Positions 1 to 13,300 of a stretch of DNA of 64,000 nt are shown in pieces. Source of the DNA: Gymnorhina tibicen (taxonomy: Eukaryota > Chordata > Aves > Passeriformes > Artamidae); assembly GCA_013399875.1 (NCBI GenBank), contig VXAZ01001047.1, positions 1,858,030 to 1,922,029 on the forward strand. The letters are read 5' to 3'. Numbering within the stretch: position 1 is the stretch's first letter; each line of letters starts with the position of its first letter. Both the position numbers and the translations under genes were made by a program. Under the pieces are notes generated by a model. It ran no database searches. It saw only the letters and a list, made by a program, of their open reading frames with translations, and was not told the DNA's origin.

Positions 1-3000
1 ATAATCTATATCATTTTATATATACAAAATTTTTCTATTTGTATATTATTTATATATATTTAGGGAGGGAGGGAATCATCACCAGAAAAAATATAGCTGT
101 TACAACATGTGGAATCATGTTGATCCCTGTGGTGTTCATCAACAGGGTTACAACAGGATTAGGCAAACCAGAGCCATGTCACATATACTGCCACTTGAGC
201 TAGCAGAGCATTTCCCACAGAAGCAGACATATATATTCTCAGCAGTGGCCAATCCTAGACAGGACTCAAGAAACACTTAGGGCTCAGAGCTATTTTTTTA
301 GGCTCTAGAGCAGTAGTGAAAATGTGAAATTCTTTGTAAAACTTTATGAGTAGAAAAGGATTCTCCTTCAGTGGTTAGATTTTTATCCTCCATGTTCTGC
401 TCTAGTATGAAATAGCTCTATCAGTACTCTCTTCACTACCTCCTCTCTGTTCCAGCTCCTCTATTTTCTTCCTGCAGCTGCTCCCTTTGCTACTCTGCCT
501 CCATCACACAAGTACTTGTTAGACCACAGATGAAGCTCAGCAAGAAAAGTCTTCCTGTTCTCAGCCCTTGTGCTCAGCACCACAGCACTTGAACAGCAAA
601 AGGCAATTATCTCGGTGAGAAAGGGAGGATGAAGGAAATCAAGTCATTCATGCAGGTGTAGGGAAAATGGCAGGGCAGTAAGTTCAGAAGCAGAGCAGAG
701 CAGGGCAGCTGCCAGTAGCAGAGTAGCAAAAGTAGCATCTGGTTTGGTACTTACTCCTTGCTGGCACAACAAAACAAAAACAAGCTTCACTGAAGTAGCC
801 TCCACCAGTGAAGACACAGAACTGCAACAAAGATTAGTCATCTTGCCTTCAGATAAATGATGAGGCCAGCTTGTATCTAGGGGGGCTGTTCTTTTAAACT
901 ATGAACACTAGATTTAGTACATTAAAATACATACAAATTCTGGAAACTTCAGCTACAAACATCCCATCATATTTTCATCCCATTTCCTGCTATATGTCTC
1001 CATGCAAGTTATAATGTGATTGCACAAACGTGCAAAACTGCTTACAAGAAAATTATTTTCCCTTAGACATCACAAAATCGGTGAGAAAAATTATGAATGT
1101 TTCTCAAGATATTTAATTAACTGGAAGTGTAAAGATATGCTTGTTCCAAGCACTCTAATTCTTGAGTATCAAATGCTAAACTGTGGGGCCCAGATTAACA
1201 CGCCAGACAATCACTTACTGATGCTCTGTGGGCAGCTGGCTATGCCCCTGCTTCCATCTTCTCTTCTGTGTTTGCCTCTACTTCTGTGCTTATCCAGGAT
1301 CTCCACAGCAAAGAGGAGCTGAAGGTGATGTGGCACTGTGCAGGAGCTCAGGCTATAAGGACTTGAGATGATCAATACTGATGATTCTTTCAATTGCCAT
1401 CACCAAAAGACGTGAGCTGGACTGTTATGAGCTCTTCTGTCAAAATGATTTCTCTTCCAGCTATACCTCGAGCCCAGGTACTTCACAGTTTCACAGAAGC
1501 ACATCTTGGCAAGCTAATTTTGTGAAGTGTCATGAGTCATGCTAAAATTGCTACCCAGCTCAAATCCCTGAATCTCTTAACCCAGATTGATTGGTTTCCT
1601 TTTTGAGCCAACAAATAATAAAAAAAAAAGTTCAGACTGCCACACAATGCCAGACAAGGCACAAGCTAAGTTCTCCCCATTTGCTCTCTTCTTGGGTAGC
1701 AGTGATGTAAAACACAAAACTGAGACGGTCCACTTAATCTTTTGGACACTCTTAACTGATGCTTTTATACCTCTGGGCTGGGGGAACGGCCGAGCCTTTC
1801 AGATGTCAAAATGCAGTATCACTGGAAAATTTTAGTTGAGTTACTAGCCAGAATAAGAATAAAGGCTGGCATAGTTAATTACTAACATTGCTGTGTCATC
1901 CTTGCAGCGACTTGAAATACTTCAGAAATGACTAAGCCACTCTGCATTCACTGAAATTACTAATTAATTTTTGACATAGATGGGTAAAAAAGTAATAGCG
2001 TGACCACTGAAAAGGTCGCTCACATCCCACCAACAAAATACCATTAACAGCAAGTGAAAACACTGAGTTAGTGTATAACTAACAGTTTCATTGTAATTCT
2101 ACATAAAGAAATAGGACTAGCTTGCGAGGAAAAAAAAGAAGTTTTCACTACCCTGTTTCACAGTTTTCAACTAACAAAACCCAAATATCATGAAAAATAA
2201 TTGCTATCCATAGGTGTAACATAAAAACAGGTTTTGTAATAAGCTTTCTAAAACCAGAGCCTAAAAGTATGAGTCTTTATCCATCTTACTTTCGTACATG
2301 CAAATAATCCATTTCACTATGGAAAAAGAAAGTATTTGTAGATGTAAGAGAGACAGTTTCACAACAAAAATAGACACTAATGAGTAACATAACCAATGCT
2401 GAAAACAAAACAGGAAGGGGTTTTGCACAGGGAGTATACATATATTATCTGAAGCTTCAAGTGTGACACCCTGATGTCATGGACTATTAATAGTTGTCTT
2501 CAATGGGAACTATTTTAAAGGGGGATTACACCATCAAAACTCATTTGTGGTACCTTCATAAACCAAATGTTTTAAAAAAGAATCTCTATTCAATATATGT
2601 ATTTATATAATCGCACAATGCTAGAAATAAGATGTCAGTGCAAAAAAATACAGAGCTATGTAATATTTTGCATGCAGGCAAGCTTTACTCAGTATAGCTA
2701 CAAGAAAATCAGGATCACATCTTTTCCTGTTTAAATAACCCTATTGTTCTACAATTCTGACTTGGTATGCAAGTCACTCACTGACAAACCAGGCTTGAAA
2801 TCTTCATTAATCCCTTTAGCTAAAACATAAAACTTTATTACAAGGAGTTTTCTATTGGAGTGCAATAAATCAAGTTAAATTATTTTGAAAGAATAGTAGG
2901 TGCAATCTAAAGAGCTTTTTATTTTACAGTAAAAAAGGGAGAGGGATGGGACACTGTCTACTGAATATTTATAATGATTATGATCTCAAAATGTGTGGAT

Positions 3001-6000
3001 TTGTCTCGGACACAAAGAAAAGTGGTAGGTGATTTACACTCATCCTGCTCCTATGAACAAAGAAAAATGCAATATTCATTAAACTTCGTTGGCATAGTGG
3101 ACCATTTCCAAACAAAATATGGCTTCCATAACTTCTGTATTTCTTCTCTATCCATATTTTTTCCTGTGTTTATACTTTGAACTATCTTTTGGTATTTGAT
3201 CCATACAGAACCATGCTAGAGGGAAAAAAAAATTAGAGCCTCAGCAGAAAACCATGAGAAGTCAGGCCTCTACCCCAGTGGGTAGGTTTCAGGTGCTTAG
3301 AAATCTCAGTTTAAAGATCAAGGCCAACAGCTTTGACAGTGTATTACTGGAATTCCAGTGCATCTTCTCTTCTTGGGACCAGAAAGCATCAAGACAAAGT
3401 GTATTTGCCCCCATAGCAAAACCTGCTGGTGGCAGAGCTCTACTGGCAGTGCCACCAGGAGCAGGCATTTTGTCACCGGCAACCAAACAGTTCTGCAACA
3501 GCTCTACAGAAATTTTTGCTTAGGCTAACTCCTTCCTGCTCCCTAGGTGTGTGAAGAAACAAAAAGCCTGCAAAAAGAAAACAAGCTAAGTCGCTATGAG
3601 CCTGCTGTAAACAGGACACTGATGAGCTGCCACTGAACAGCAGACATCCAGCCCAGGGGCAGCCAGAGCAGCACCCTCAGCCCAGGGCACGTCCTCAGCC
3701 ACCTCCTTGCACTCGAGATGCAGGGAAAAGGCAGGCTACTGTCACACTCCCCCTTGACCTTCTCCTGTGACATGAGACATGCCAGCCATCGTTTCGCAAG
3801 GCAGTTGTGTCCCTCCCCAGCTGCACAGTGATCGTCAGTGATGTGACAGCACTGCTTCTGCAGCCAGGGACACGGGACACCTCTCGGGCTCAGAGGCCAC
3901 CCTGTGCAAGAATGTCCAGTTCCCCAGCTGGACAGCACACGTAGCTCCCCCCAAACCAGCACCACCTCATGAACTGATGATAACAAATAAAATGAAACCA
4001 AACAGCTTGCTTTGCTCTCCTGTTCAGGTGTTACACATACAGAAGTGGAGTTGCTCAGTTCTTGTGGGCATCAGGTAACAGGTGAGACTTTCTAGCTGCG
4101 AAAAGAGGAATTTATAAAGCAGCATTGAAGGAACCATACTAAATGCACATGAAAGAGAAGACACTGAAGTTGTCCTCCTGCCTTCTCTTAAAGTCAGCAC
4201 ACATTTTAAACAAGAGTATATAAAGATTGCATGGGAGTAACTTAAGGCTCAGATAAATTAATTTATTTTCTATGAACTGTGCTCATAGCTAACTCCAGAG
4301 CATGGCACAGACTTTCAATTATGCACGGATATTTTTCTTCCTTTTGATTGTGTGCCCAAAATGACACATTCTGTTGACTTTTAACAAAATGTTTTGGTAA
4401 TGTACCTGGAATTGCAGTGATTTCAGACATCAGAATCACCATCAGTTTAAAAATTGAGAGGGGACAACCATCCTGGCAGCCAACACAGGAAGCTTCCTCT
4501 GTAACAGAGGAGGTCACCAACCTGTCCTTGTCATGAGATAAAAATGTGCACAATGTTTTCATGTCTCTGATTCTGCTGTGTTTTCTGTCCTGCCTCAAGC
4601 TCTTAACTGCTTTTTTTGGAGATATTAAGAGACAGCTTTATTCCTTCCAACCCAAGCCAGTCTCCTAGGTGATGGCTTTGCCTTCGCCTGATGAGACTCT
4701 ATCTACAGGTTTAAAAGACAGCTAGAATGTGGAGGGAGGGTGGCAGAGGGCACCTAATAATACATTTCAGCCCAGACCTTGTTGTTTTACCTAACTTCTG
4801 AAGTCAAGGATGGGTAGGTCAGAGATGAGACAGAGCTGAGACAATTTTATGGCTATAAAAGCCATCAACAGGATTTTCACAGACATCTGGCAGGAAGGAC
4901 CAAGGTGTGGAGCTAATGTATACCTTTGATTCATGACTTTTCTTTAGTATTTAAGTATGACACACACAGCCTTTGATTAATTTAGGGTGAGAAAAAGTTT
5001 CCAAGTTGAGAGGGGTTACTCCAGTGGACTGGCTATGCAGGGAAATAATGGAACTGAAACATACCCCTAGAGGAAAACCAAGAACTTGTCCCTCTCTCCC
5101 AGCATCCCTCTCCTCACTCAGCTTCCAGGAAGGGTCTCCGTACCATTCCCCTCCCCTTTTACAGTCTCCTTTCTCTACCAGAATTTACATCTCACCCATT
5201 TATGGTGAGACCAGACATGAAAAGGTTTGTCCAGATCCACTTTTCCCTCTATGGAATTTAATCATGTGGTCAGATAACACAACTAATCCTAAGTTTCTAA
5301 GATTTCAGCCTCTCAGCAGGGCTGTTTGAGTGAGCCTATCTTCTCCCTGCTGCTTTAGGCTGGCCACCTTTGTAATGGCAGCATCCAACAAGGACACTAT
5401 ACCACTTCCCAGATGAGAAGAAGCAACGTGTTAAAACACGTGCAACTGTTTGCTGGCAGCGTTCTTATCACATCACAGCTGTAGTAACAAAATCCAAGAT
5501 TGCTTCACATTCTGGGCTCTTGTTAGGATAGTGATAAAACTTTTTTCCCTCCTCTGCTCAAGGCAGAGCAGACAGAAATTACAACAATCTCCTTGAAAGG
5601 ACATCTTTAACATGCACCACCTAGCAAGAAGTTGTTAAATTCAACAATCCCAAAATTAGTGTAGTGGGAACTCAAAGCCAAGCACATTGCTTGCTTGCTG
5701 CAAGTGATGTAAGGATTTATTCAGTTGCACTGAAATAATTTGGGAGGTCTTTACTTAATGTTGTTTGTTTTTGTAACTGTTACAATCAACTGCCAGGTAA
5801 CTTCATTAAAAATATGTGCTTTTTACCTAGAAATTTGTTTAAGTCTCTAATAAAATTAGGGATACCCAGCTATTTAGGGTATACTAATTAGGGATACTCA
5901 GCTGGGCAGAGAGAATATCTAGGAAAAGAAACCTGAGCTTTACAAGACTCATCAGGGGCAGAAGGGCAAGACACATACCAAAACCTTTGCTTTTCCAAAC

Positions 6001-6727
6001 ACTGCTAAAATCCAAGCAAACAGTGTTTTCTGCTTCAGTACTATCTGCGGTCATTGAAGAAATGACAAGTGAACTCATCTTTTTGTTAAGCTCGACTTCC
6101 TCTGTGAAAAGCCCCTGGTTGTACTTAACTGCTCTATACTCATCAGGAAGAAATTTAAACAGATCAAGTATTTCCTCCAAGTTTTTATTTTATACATGTA
6201 CACATATTTCCTGGGATATGACAAAACACAGTCAGGGCAAAATGCATCAATAAATGCATCTGTTTCCACAGAGAATTACTTTGCATTATACAATATAAAC
6301 AAAACTTTGAAGTGTGAACTCTGAATTTTTAGTTTCCATGAGTTCTGTCTTTCAAGGTGAAGAAACTCTGCTCAGTGAACTCTGACTGTGAGTAAACAAC
6401 TACATTTTTCCTTACTTTATCCTTAGGATAACTCTCTACATGATTGCAGTTTACATATCTTGGGAAAAACAATATCCCAAATCACAGGGAATGGAAATGC
6501 TGCATTGTGGAAGAAGAGAAAGAGGCTTTAGACAAAAGGAGAAACAACTGGCCTACTTCCAAAGAAGTCCTGACACCTCTCTCACTTACCATATGATCAA
6601 AGCTAGGTCAGATCCCACCTGCAGAAGGCAGGTGGGAAGAAACTTCCAGGATCTTGAAATCTGCCAAGAAGGTATGAGAGAACACGAAGTTTAAGGAGGA
6701 ACTTAACATGAAGTTTAAGGAAGGTTT
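1..6727. other. No gene or known repeat recognised
   Basis: AT-rich DNA with short chance frames only. The segment 3600-3960 is somewhat GC-richer but has no CpG enrichment, splice-flanked exon or repeat that I recognise. Confidence 0.6.
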
Positions 6728-7328
6728 GGTGGATGAGAGGCTGGACATGACCCAGAAAAGCCAATTGTAGGCTGGGCTGTGTAACAGGAACCATGGCCAG
6801 CAGGGCGAGGGAGGGGATTCTCCCCCGCTCTGCTCTCATGAGACACCACCTGCAGTGATGCGTCCACCTCTCTGGTCCCACACACAAGAAGGCCAGGGAC
6901 CTGCTGGAACTAGTTCAGAGGAGGACCACAAAGATGCTCTGAGGGCTGGAGCACACCTCCTATGAAGACAGGCTGAGAGAATTGGGGTTGTTCAGCCTGG
7001 AGAAGAGAAGGGTCCAGGCAGACCTTATAGCACCTTCGAGGGGCCTACACAAAAGCTGGAGAGAAACCTTTTACAAAGGCATGTAGTGACAGGTCAAGGG
7101 GGAATGGCTTTAAACTGAGAGCTGGTTTAAATTAGATATTAGGAACTGAGGGTGGTAAAACCCTGGAACACATTGCCTAGCAACGTGGTGGATGCCTCAT
7201 TCCTGCAAACATTCTAGGTCAGGTTGGATGTGGCTCTGGGAGATCTCATCCAGCTGAAGATGCCCCTGCTCATTGCAAGGGAGTTGTACTAGATAGGTCC
7301 CTTTAACCCAAAATGTTCCATGATTCTA
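6728..7328 (+). mobile_element. CR1 LINE, 3' part with degraded reverse-transcriptase end
   Basis: It begins near GGTGGATGAGAGGCTGGACA, and the remains of the ORF2 C-terminus can be followed (ACCACAAAGATG, AGGCTGAGAGAATTGGGGTT, TTCAGCCTGGAGAAGAGAAG). The 3' UTR ends TAGATAGGTCCC and CATGATTCTA. Many substitutions and lost frames show an old, inactive copy. Confidence 0.92.
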
Positions 7329-10300
7329 ACAGGGGCCAAAGGCAGGGAAACCATTTGACTCTCCTGAGTGTGAAATTAACAGCTTGAAGAGACTGAGCAT
7401 AACACTCTCTGGTCTTTCTGGTTTTGGTTCATGAATAGAGTACATTTGCTATACTGAGAAAAAAGCAGGTGAAAGGGAAGAAGTATCATATGCACTTATA
7501 GACTATTTCTAACACTGCATGAAAAAACACTAAGACCTTTTAGCTTTGTATATCTTCGTGTATTTTTGAATAACATAAACAAAAAGATGACAAACAGCAC
7601 TTCCCAATAGTCTTGCAGAGAGCGAACTCAGTGTCAGAATCCAGATATGTAGCATCCCCAGCATCCCTGTTGGTGATCACAAACAGCTCACCAGTCTCTG
7701 GGTGTCCCAGGGAGCAAGCTGCCACAGGCTTCAGCTGGGAAAGCAGCACAAAGCACCTCTCTGGGCTGGCAAAACTGGAACAAATAGGCTGCTTCCTACT
7801 GAGCAAACTTCAGAGTAATTATACAGCACAACTTGGTAAAAACCAAGAAGCTCCACCTGAGACCCTCTTGAAATATGGTGATCATCAGACTATGCCACAG
7901 AAACAGGGTTCACAATAATGGCTTCTTGCCTTTAGGTTAAAAAAAAATCAGATCATGATGTGAGATGTAGCACTCTAACTTTGTGTGTGGAAACAGAATT
8001 TGGACAGCAGGAGAATGTAGCTTATAACTATGGATTCATTCCTGATAATACTGGTTTAAGGATCTGAAGAATTTCTGGCAGTTCTGTTTAATTGTTTATT
8101 TAGGGATAATTGTTTCTCTTCCCCCAAGCAAAATGACAGGAAACATGGATCAAGACTGTACAAAAACTAAAATAACAACTTCCTTTGTCCTTATTGATAA
8201 CATTTTTGGTTTCGTGACCTGAGTGGGTATTTGTGTGTGTGTTTACTGTGCAAAATCTTTTGCCAATGAATCATTATTTTGGTGCAATATTTTACAGAAA
8301 GCTAACAGTTGATCTTTTGGGTAATTTCTTTTGTTGTAAATAGGATTAGGAAGGAGGGGAGAGAACTGAGAAACACGTAGAAAGAATAAATTAAATTAAT
8401 GTTTTACAGGAAATCAGATGTTCTCTGGATGTTCTGCTGCAGTTAATTTCCACTAAACACAGCAGCATATGACGGGAATGGAGATAGTGACAGTGAAGGA
8501 AAAATTCCAATAATGTGCTTTCATTCTTTGATTGTCCTTCCAGGAAACAGAGAAGTTGCTTCAGCCTCCTTCAACTGGCAACAAGTGCACAATAAATTTT
8601 TTATCTTTTAGTAATAACCCAAATGTGCAACACTCCACATACCAAGATGTTTTCAGTTTCAATACTATTATGGGCCATGAGGCCCATCCATCACTCTGTC
8701 TAGACCACAAAAAGTCTGCTATTGGCACTGTGTAAAGGTTTAAGATTCTCTCACATTAAAGCATCCCTAAACTGACACTCAAGACCTCTGCTGTCTCTAC
8801 ACCATCCACTGCCAAACAATTTTTTTTTCTATTGTAAAAAGACTACAAAAAGCTTGTGAATTTAAAATAATGAACACTTATACAAGTGTTTCCAGCATGT
8901 TGCTGAAAAATGTTAGTGAATAAATTATTTTCCTCATTCAGAAGGCATTGTAAACCATGGTTTTCCTCAGGAATGAAGGTTTATTAATTTGGCAGATTTT
9001 AAGCTCCAAGCTTGTATGCGAAGAAATGATTGAGCAGCAAAACTGATGAAGCCTGGTTTCTAAGGATTTGTGTGCCTTAACACTACTAAAACAATAACCC
9101 TAGCTCCCTGGTATCGCTTCCAAAGTGCCCCTGGAGCAGGGGCAGTGCAGTTTATGACTTGCACTGACCCACATGCACACTGATCAGTAAGCCTTGTATG
9201 CGGTGCTGGTTTTTTGACTGGATGTACCAGAGAATGTACAACAGGGGAGTCCTGCCTGCCTTTTTACATCGATGGCTCAGAAAGTTGTCAAGTGTATCAG
9301 CAGATAAATAGTGTAATCCACATGAGCTGTATTTCCCTAAGAAATTCAGTTAAGCTGGAGACTTAAATCAGCTCAAACCTTTAAGGATTAGACTGATCAT
9401 TTCACAAAATCATAGCAAAAGTCAGGGCACTTTACTGGGTACTCATCAGACATGTGACTACGCAACCTTTGTGTTTCATTATACACAGTAGGAAGTAAAG
9501 AGGAAGCTCTTTCATTTGACATTCTGGTTTTGACCATTGGAAGCCAGCTTCAGAAGTTTTGCAGTAGGCTTTCCAGCTCTTTAACAAAAAACACCTGCAG
9601 CACAGAAAAAGGTTTAGATTGTCTTTCTTTTTTGTAGACTTTGCCACCAACACCCTTTGACCTTGGAAAAGCACAGTAATTTTATCAACTGTCACACCAC
9701 AAAAAAAAACCCACAACCTTACTTATTTGTATACAAAGTATACAACATATGCCCCAGCTGTCCTGTATGCTTCGTTACAGACTGTAAAATGTCTTGCATT
9801 CAAGGGCAAAGCAGTGAAATACAAATTTCCAACAGGGAAATCTGGAGTGAATTAAAAGATGAAAAGTTAAGTCCCGGTAAAAAGAAGTTTTCTAGTGAAC
9901 ATTACTGATCTGATGAAGTATATTTGTTTGGAAGATAATAAAAATGATCATTCAAACAATACAAAATATCTTTACGTGTTTCTATCAATCCTGCCTTAAC
10001 TAAGGTAGAAGAGATAAATGCCATATGCATTCTACCTGCTTAAGTACTAGATGCTAATACTAAATAAATACAAAATGCCTGCAGAGGTGCCATGGGATCA
10101 CAAGGGGCCACTGATACCTCTCATTTCTGAATCTCTTCCTATGTTCTTCCTTCCACCTTCCCATCATCGTTCCTTTGACTCGTGCCCTTTCTGTCTTGTT
10201 ATCTCAGCCACACAAAATCTTTCGCAGTCAGTTCCTAAAACTTCCTGCACTACCTGTCTGAAACCTGGCTAAATATATTCTAAAAGTCTAAAATCTTTTC

Positions 10301-13300
10301 ACCTTTACTTTAGAATAGTTGCTTCCATCAGTAAGCAAAATCCCAAATATCCCACTGTGAATATGACACTAGCTCATGATTTTTTGTATGTGTAGAAATA
10401 TATAACATGCTCCAGTGTGCTTGATCTTGTTTTTGCCTTAAAGGCCTTCTTGTGAAATGTGTTGAACAGTTTTTCTTCTAGTATTTACATCTGAGTTCCT
10501 GTTTTACTGCAAATAAATATCACGTAATGTGCATGACCATGGTATCTTAATGTTTGTCGTTAATGTGTGCATAGGATTATCAGAAGGCAACTCCTTCAGG
10601 TAACGCCTGAATTTGACAATTCCTAACTGCTAACATTTCTACTTTTAAAAGTAATGATAAGAGGCTGTACTTCATGAGACTATGAAGTAGCCTGGTATCA
10701 ATACTTTTTATGTTGTAGATTTTTTGTACCCAACTTCAGATTGTGGTCCCCCTGCAAGGCATCACCCAAACACACAAGAAGCTGCACTGTCAGAAAGAGT
10801 TCACAGTCTGAGTTGCAGTCAGAGGGAACCAGAGGAAGACTTGTGAAATAACTCAAAAAGTAAGGCAGGAAGAAAATACAAGATGCCTCTGTACACAACT
10901 GAATTAGTCAGAGCATTTGACATTTCTTCGTCAGCCTCTTTCCTCCTCATCAAGAAAATAAATAACTGCAATTCTTGACCAGTATTAACTATTCATCGCC
11001 GTTGGCTAGCCACTGGTACAAGTCATAGAGGAAGTAAAGAAGCTGAAAGAAGAGATGTTTCCCTTATGAATAATAAGGCAAGGTGCTTTTTTTAATAGAT
11101 GGGCCCATATAAAAATTCATAACAACACAAGCAAGGATGGCATCGATGGCAGAAGACAAGGGAGTAGCAGTGAGTTGTGGAGGACCAGAAAAGTAGAGAG
11201 AAGAAGCAGCAATCCTCCCTGCTGAAAGGCTGTGGGAGAGAGGGCTCTCAGCATGAGCTACAGGCCAGTGTAGGGACTGAACAGACAGCTGAACAGCCAC
11301 AGCCAGCAGCACAGGATGTTTGATGGCAACACCTAATGCCTGAAAAACACTCACAACCACACATTTCCTTTCACTGTTTCCAGAATCGGTCATTTTGTCA
11401 CTTTAAAAAAACCCAACAAAATCCGCAAAACAACAACAAACTTTTTCAAGCAGATTTTATGCATTGGCCAGAACACTTTTCCAGACTCAAGAGTGACGTG
11501 AAACACTCCTGCATCAGTTGATCTCAAACATTTTATTACAAAGCTGACAGTCCCTGCATGGCATGAACTGAATAATTACTGGGAGATTTCACCCCTTTTC
11601 AGCTTTTCCTAGTTCATCCACCAGCCCCTTCCCCACTTGCCCCCTCCCCCTTAAAAATCCTCACTGTTTCAGACAGGTCTGTGAAGAACCTGTTTTAGTA
11701 ATCAGTAGGGTGCTCCAATTACTTCACCATGACACAGATATTGCCAACACCTCTGATGCGGAGGTGTTTCTGGCAGAGTTTGTGTTTTGCCATGTAGCTT
11801 TCCTCCACAATGGGAGTCACCTTAATAAAAGAAGACATTTTGCTGACACTCGCAACTGAGAGGAACTTTCCCTGGCATTTGTAATTGGAGCTTCAGTAAC
11901 TGATTGTCCTGAAAAATGATACAAGGAAACTATTCTAGGTGAGATTAGCTCTTAGTTAGGAGATAGAAACAAAGCAGAGTGTTTAAATGCCATGAAATCA
12001 AGGAGCAGTCCACAGACCACTCTGGAAGAACAGTTCTGTGTGGATCAGCTTCCTGAAAAACAGACTTAGAAGGATGTAGAGACCAGGCTCTAGAAAGCTT
12101 CTGTCTGTCTGTCTGTTGGTCACTGGGGCTGGCAGTAACCAGGCAGACAGGTTAGTGATCCCCTGACTCAGCCTCCTTGCAAAGTCACACAAAGCTTCGC
12201 CTTTCCTTGGATACAAAGTCCCAAGCCCTGCTAACAAAATCAGCAAGGGATCAACTATCCCAGTCCTTAGCTAGACACATTTCTCCTTTTCAAAGTCCGT
12301 CTGAGCCATTTAGTCATCATGTATGATGTCTTTATCAAGCCTGCCTCCAGTCAGGTGGCAGATGCAATACTACTCAATGCTGTCTGGCAGAGTAATTGAA
12401 AGCCAGTGTGGGCAGAACAGTACTCTGCCCCCCTGAAGCTCAGATCAACTCTTGAGCATTGCCTTGCCACGATTTTAGACACTGGGAAAGATTTTTGCCT
12501 TTGAGAATCATGGGATCCAGAGCTCCTCTTCCAATTCCACCTCCACTTCCAAGTGAGAACAATTAATCTTTTTTGCCAGCCAGACCCAACTGAACAAGAT
12601 CTCCTCTTTTTTATATACATATATTTTTCAGTCCCTTCCCCCCATACTGACACCCACTACAAGAAAACAGTATTGGCCCATTTGTGCTCCCTGCAGCTAT
12701 TCAGCCTTTCCTGGGCTGTGCTGCAACTTATAGACCTCCTCTTGGGACAATTGCTCCATTTTGGGTAAAACTACAGTAAAACAAGAAACAGCTAACAGAG
12801 ACGTCTGGCCTGGAAGTCAAAAGGTTCACACAGCATGTTACCGACATCTGGAGTGTCGGACAACCTTTAGTCAAGTACTAATTGATCATACAATTGCATT
12901 ATGTGTCTTAAGATCATGCACAAAACAAACCTGATCGTGTCTAACAACATTTTCAACTTCTATGAAAGGCATAATCACTAATGCATACTAGCACTGTGTG
13001 GGAATTTCCAATAAGGTTTCCAAGAGAGAAAAAAAAAGTTGATAAAGAGCTCTCTGCTCCTGTACCCCATCTCCTTCAAAGAGCTGCTGAGAAAAGTGCT
13101 AAATGAATATGCTACAGGGTCACCTGAAAACCAGCTCTGACCAGTTATTCAGTGGTTCTTCAAGAACAAAATAAATATTGAACACTTCAAAATGCAGGTC
13201 ATATTTATTCTTTACCCTAGCTTAAAAGGGGAATAGTCAATAAAATAGAAGACTACTTAGTCAAAGCTACCACAGTAAAAAAAACCAGAAAACATCAAAA

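Noticed and set aside
3594..4001. 135-codon - strand frame in a GC-richer patch
   Set aside because: No family resemblance, no CpG enrichment and no matching splice structure.
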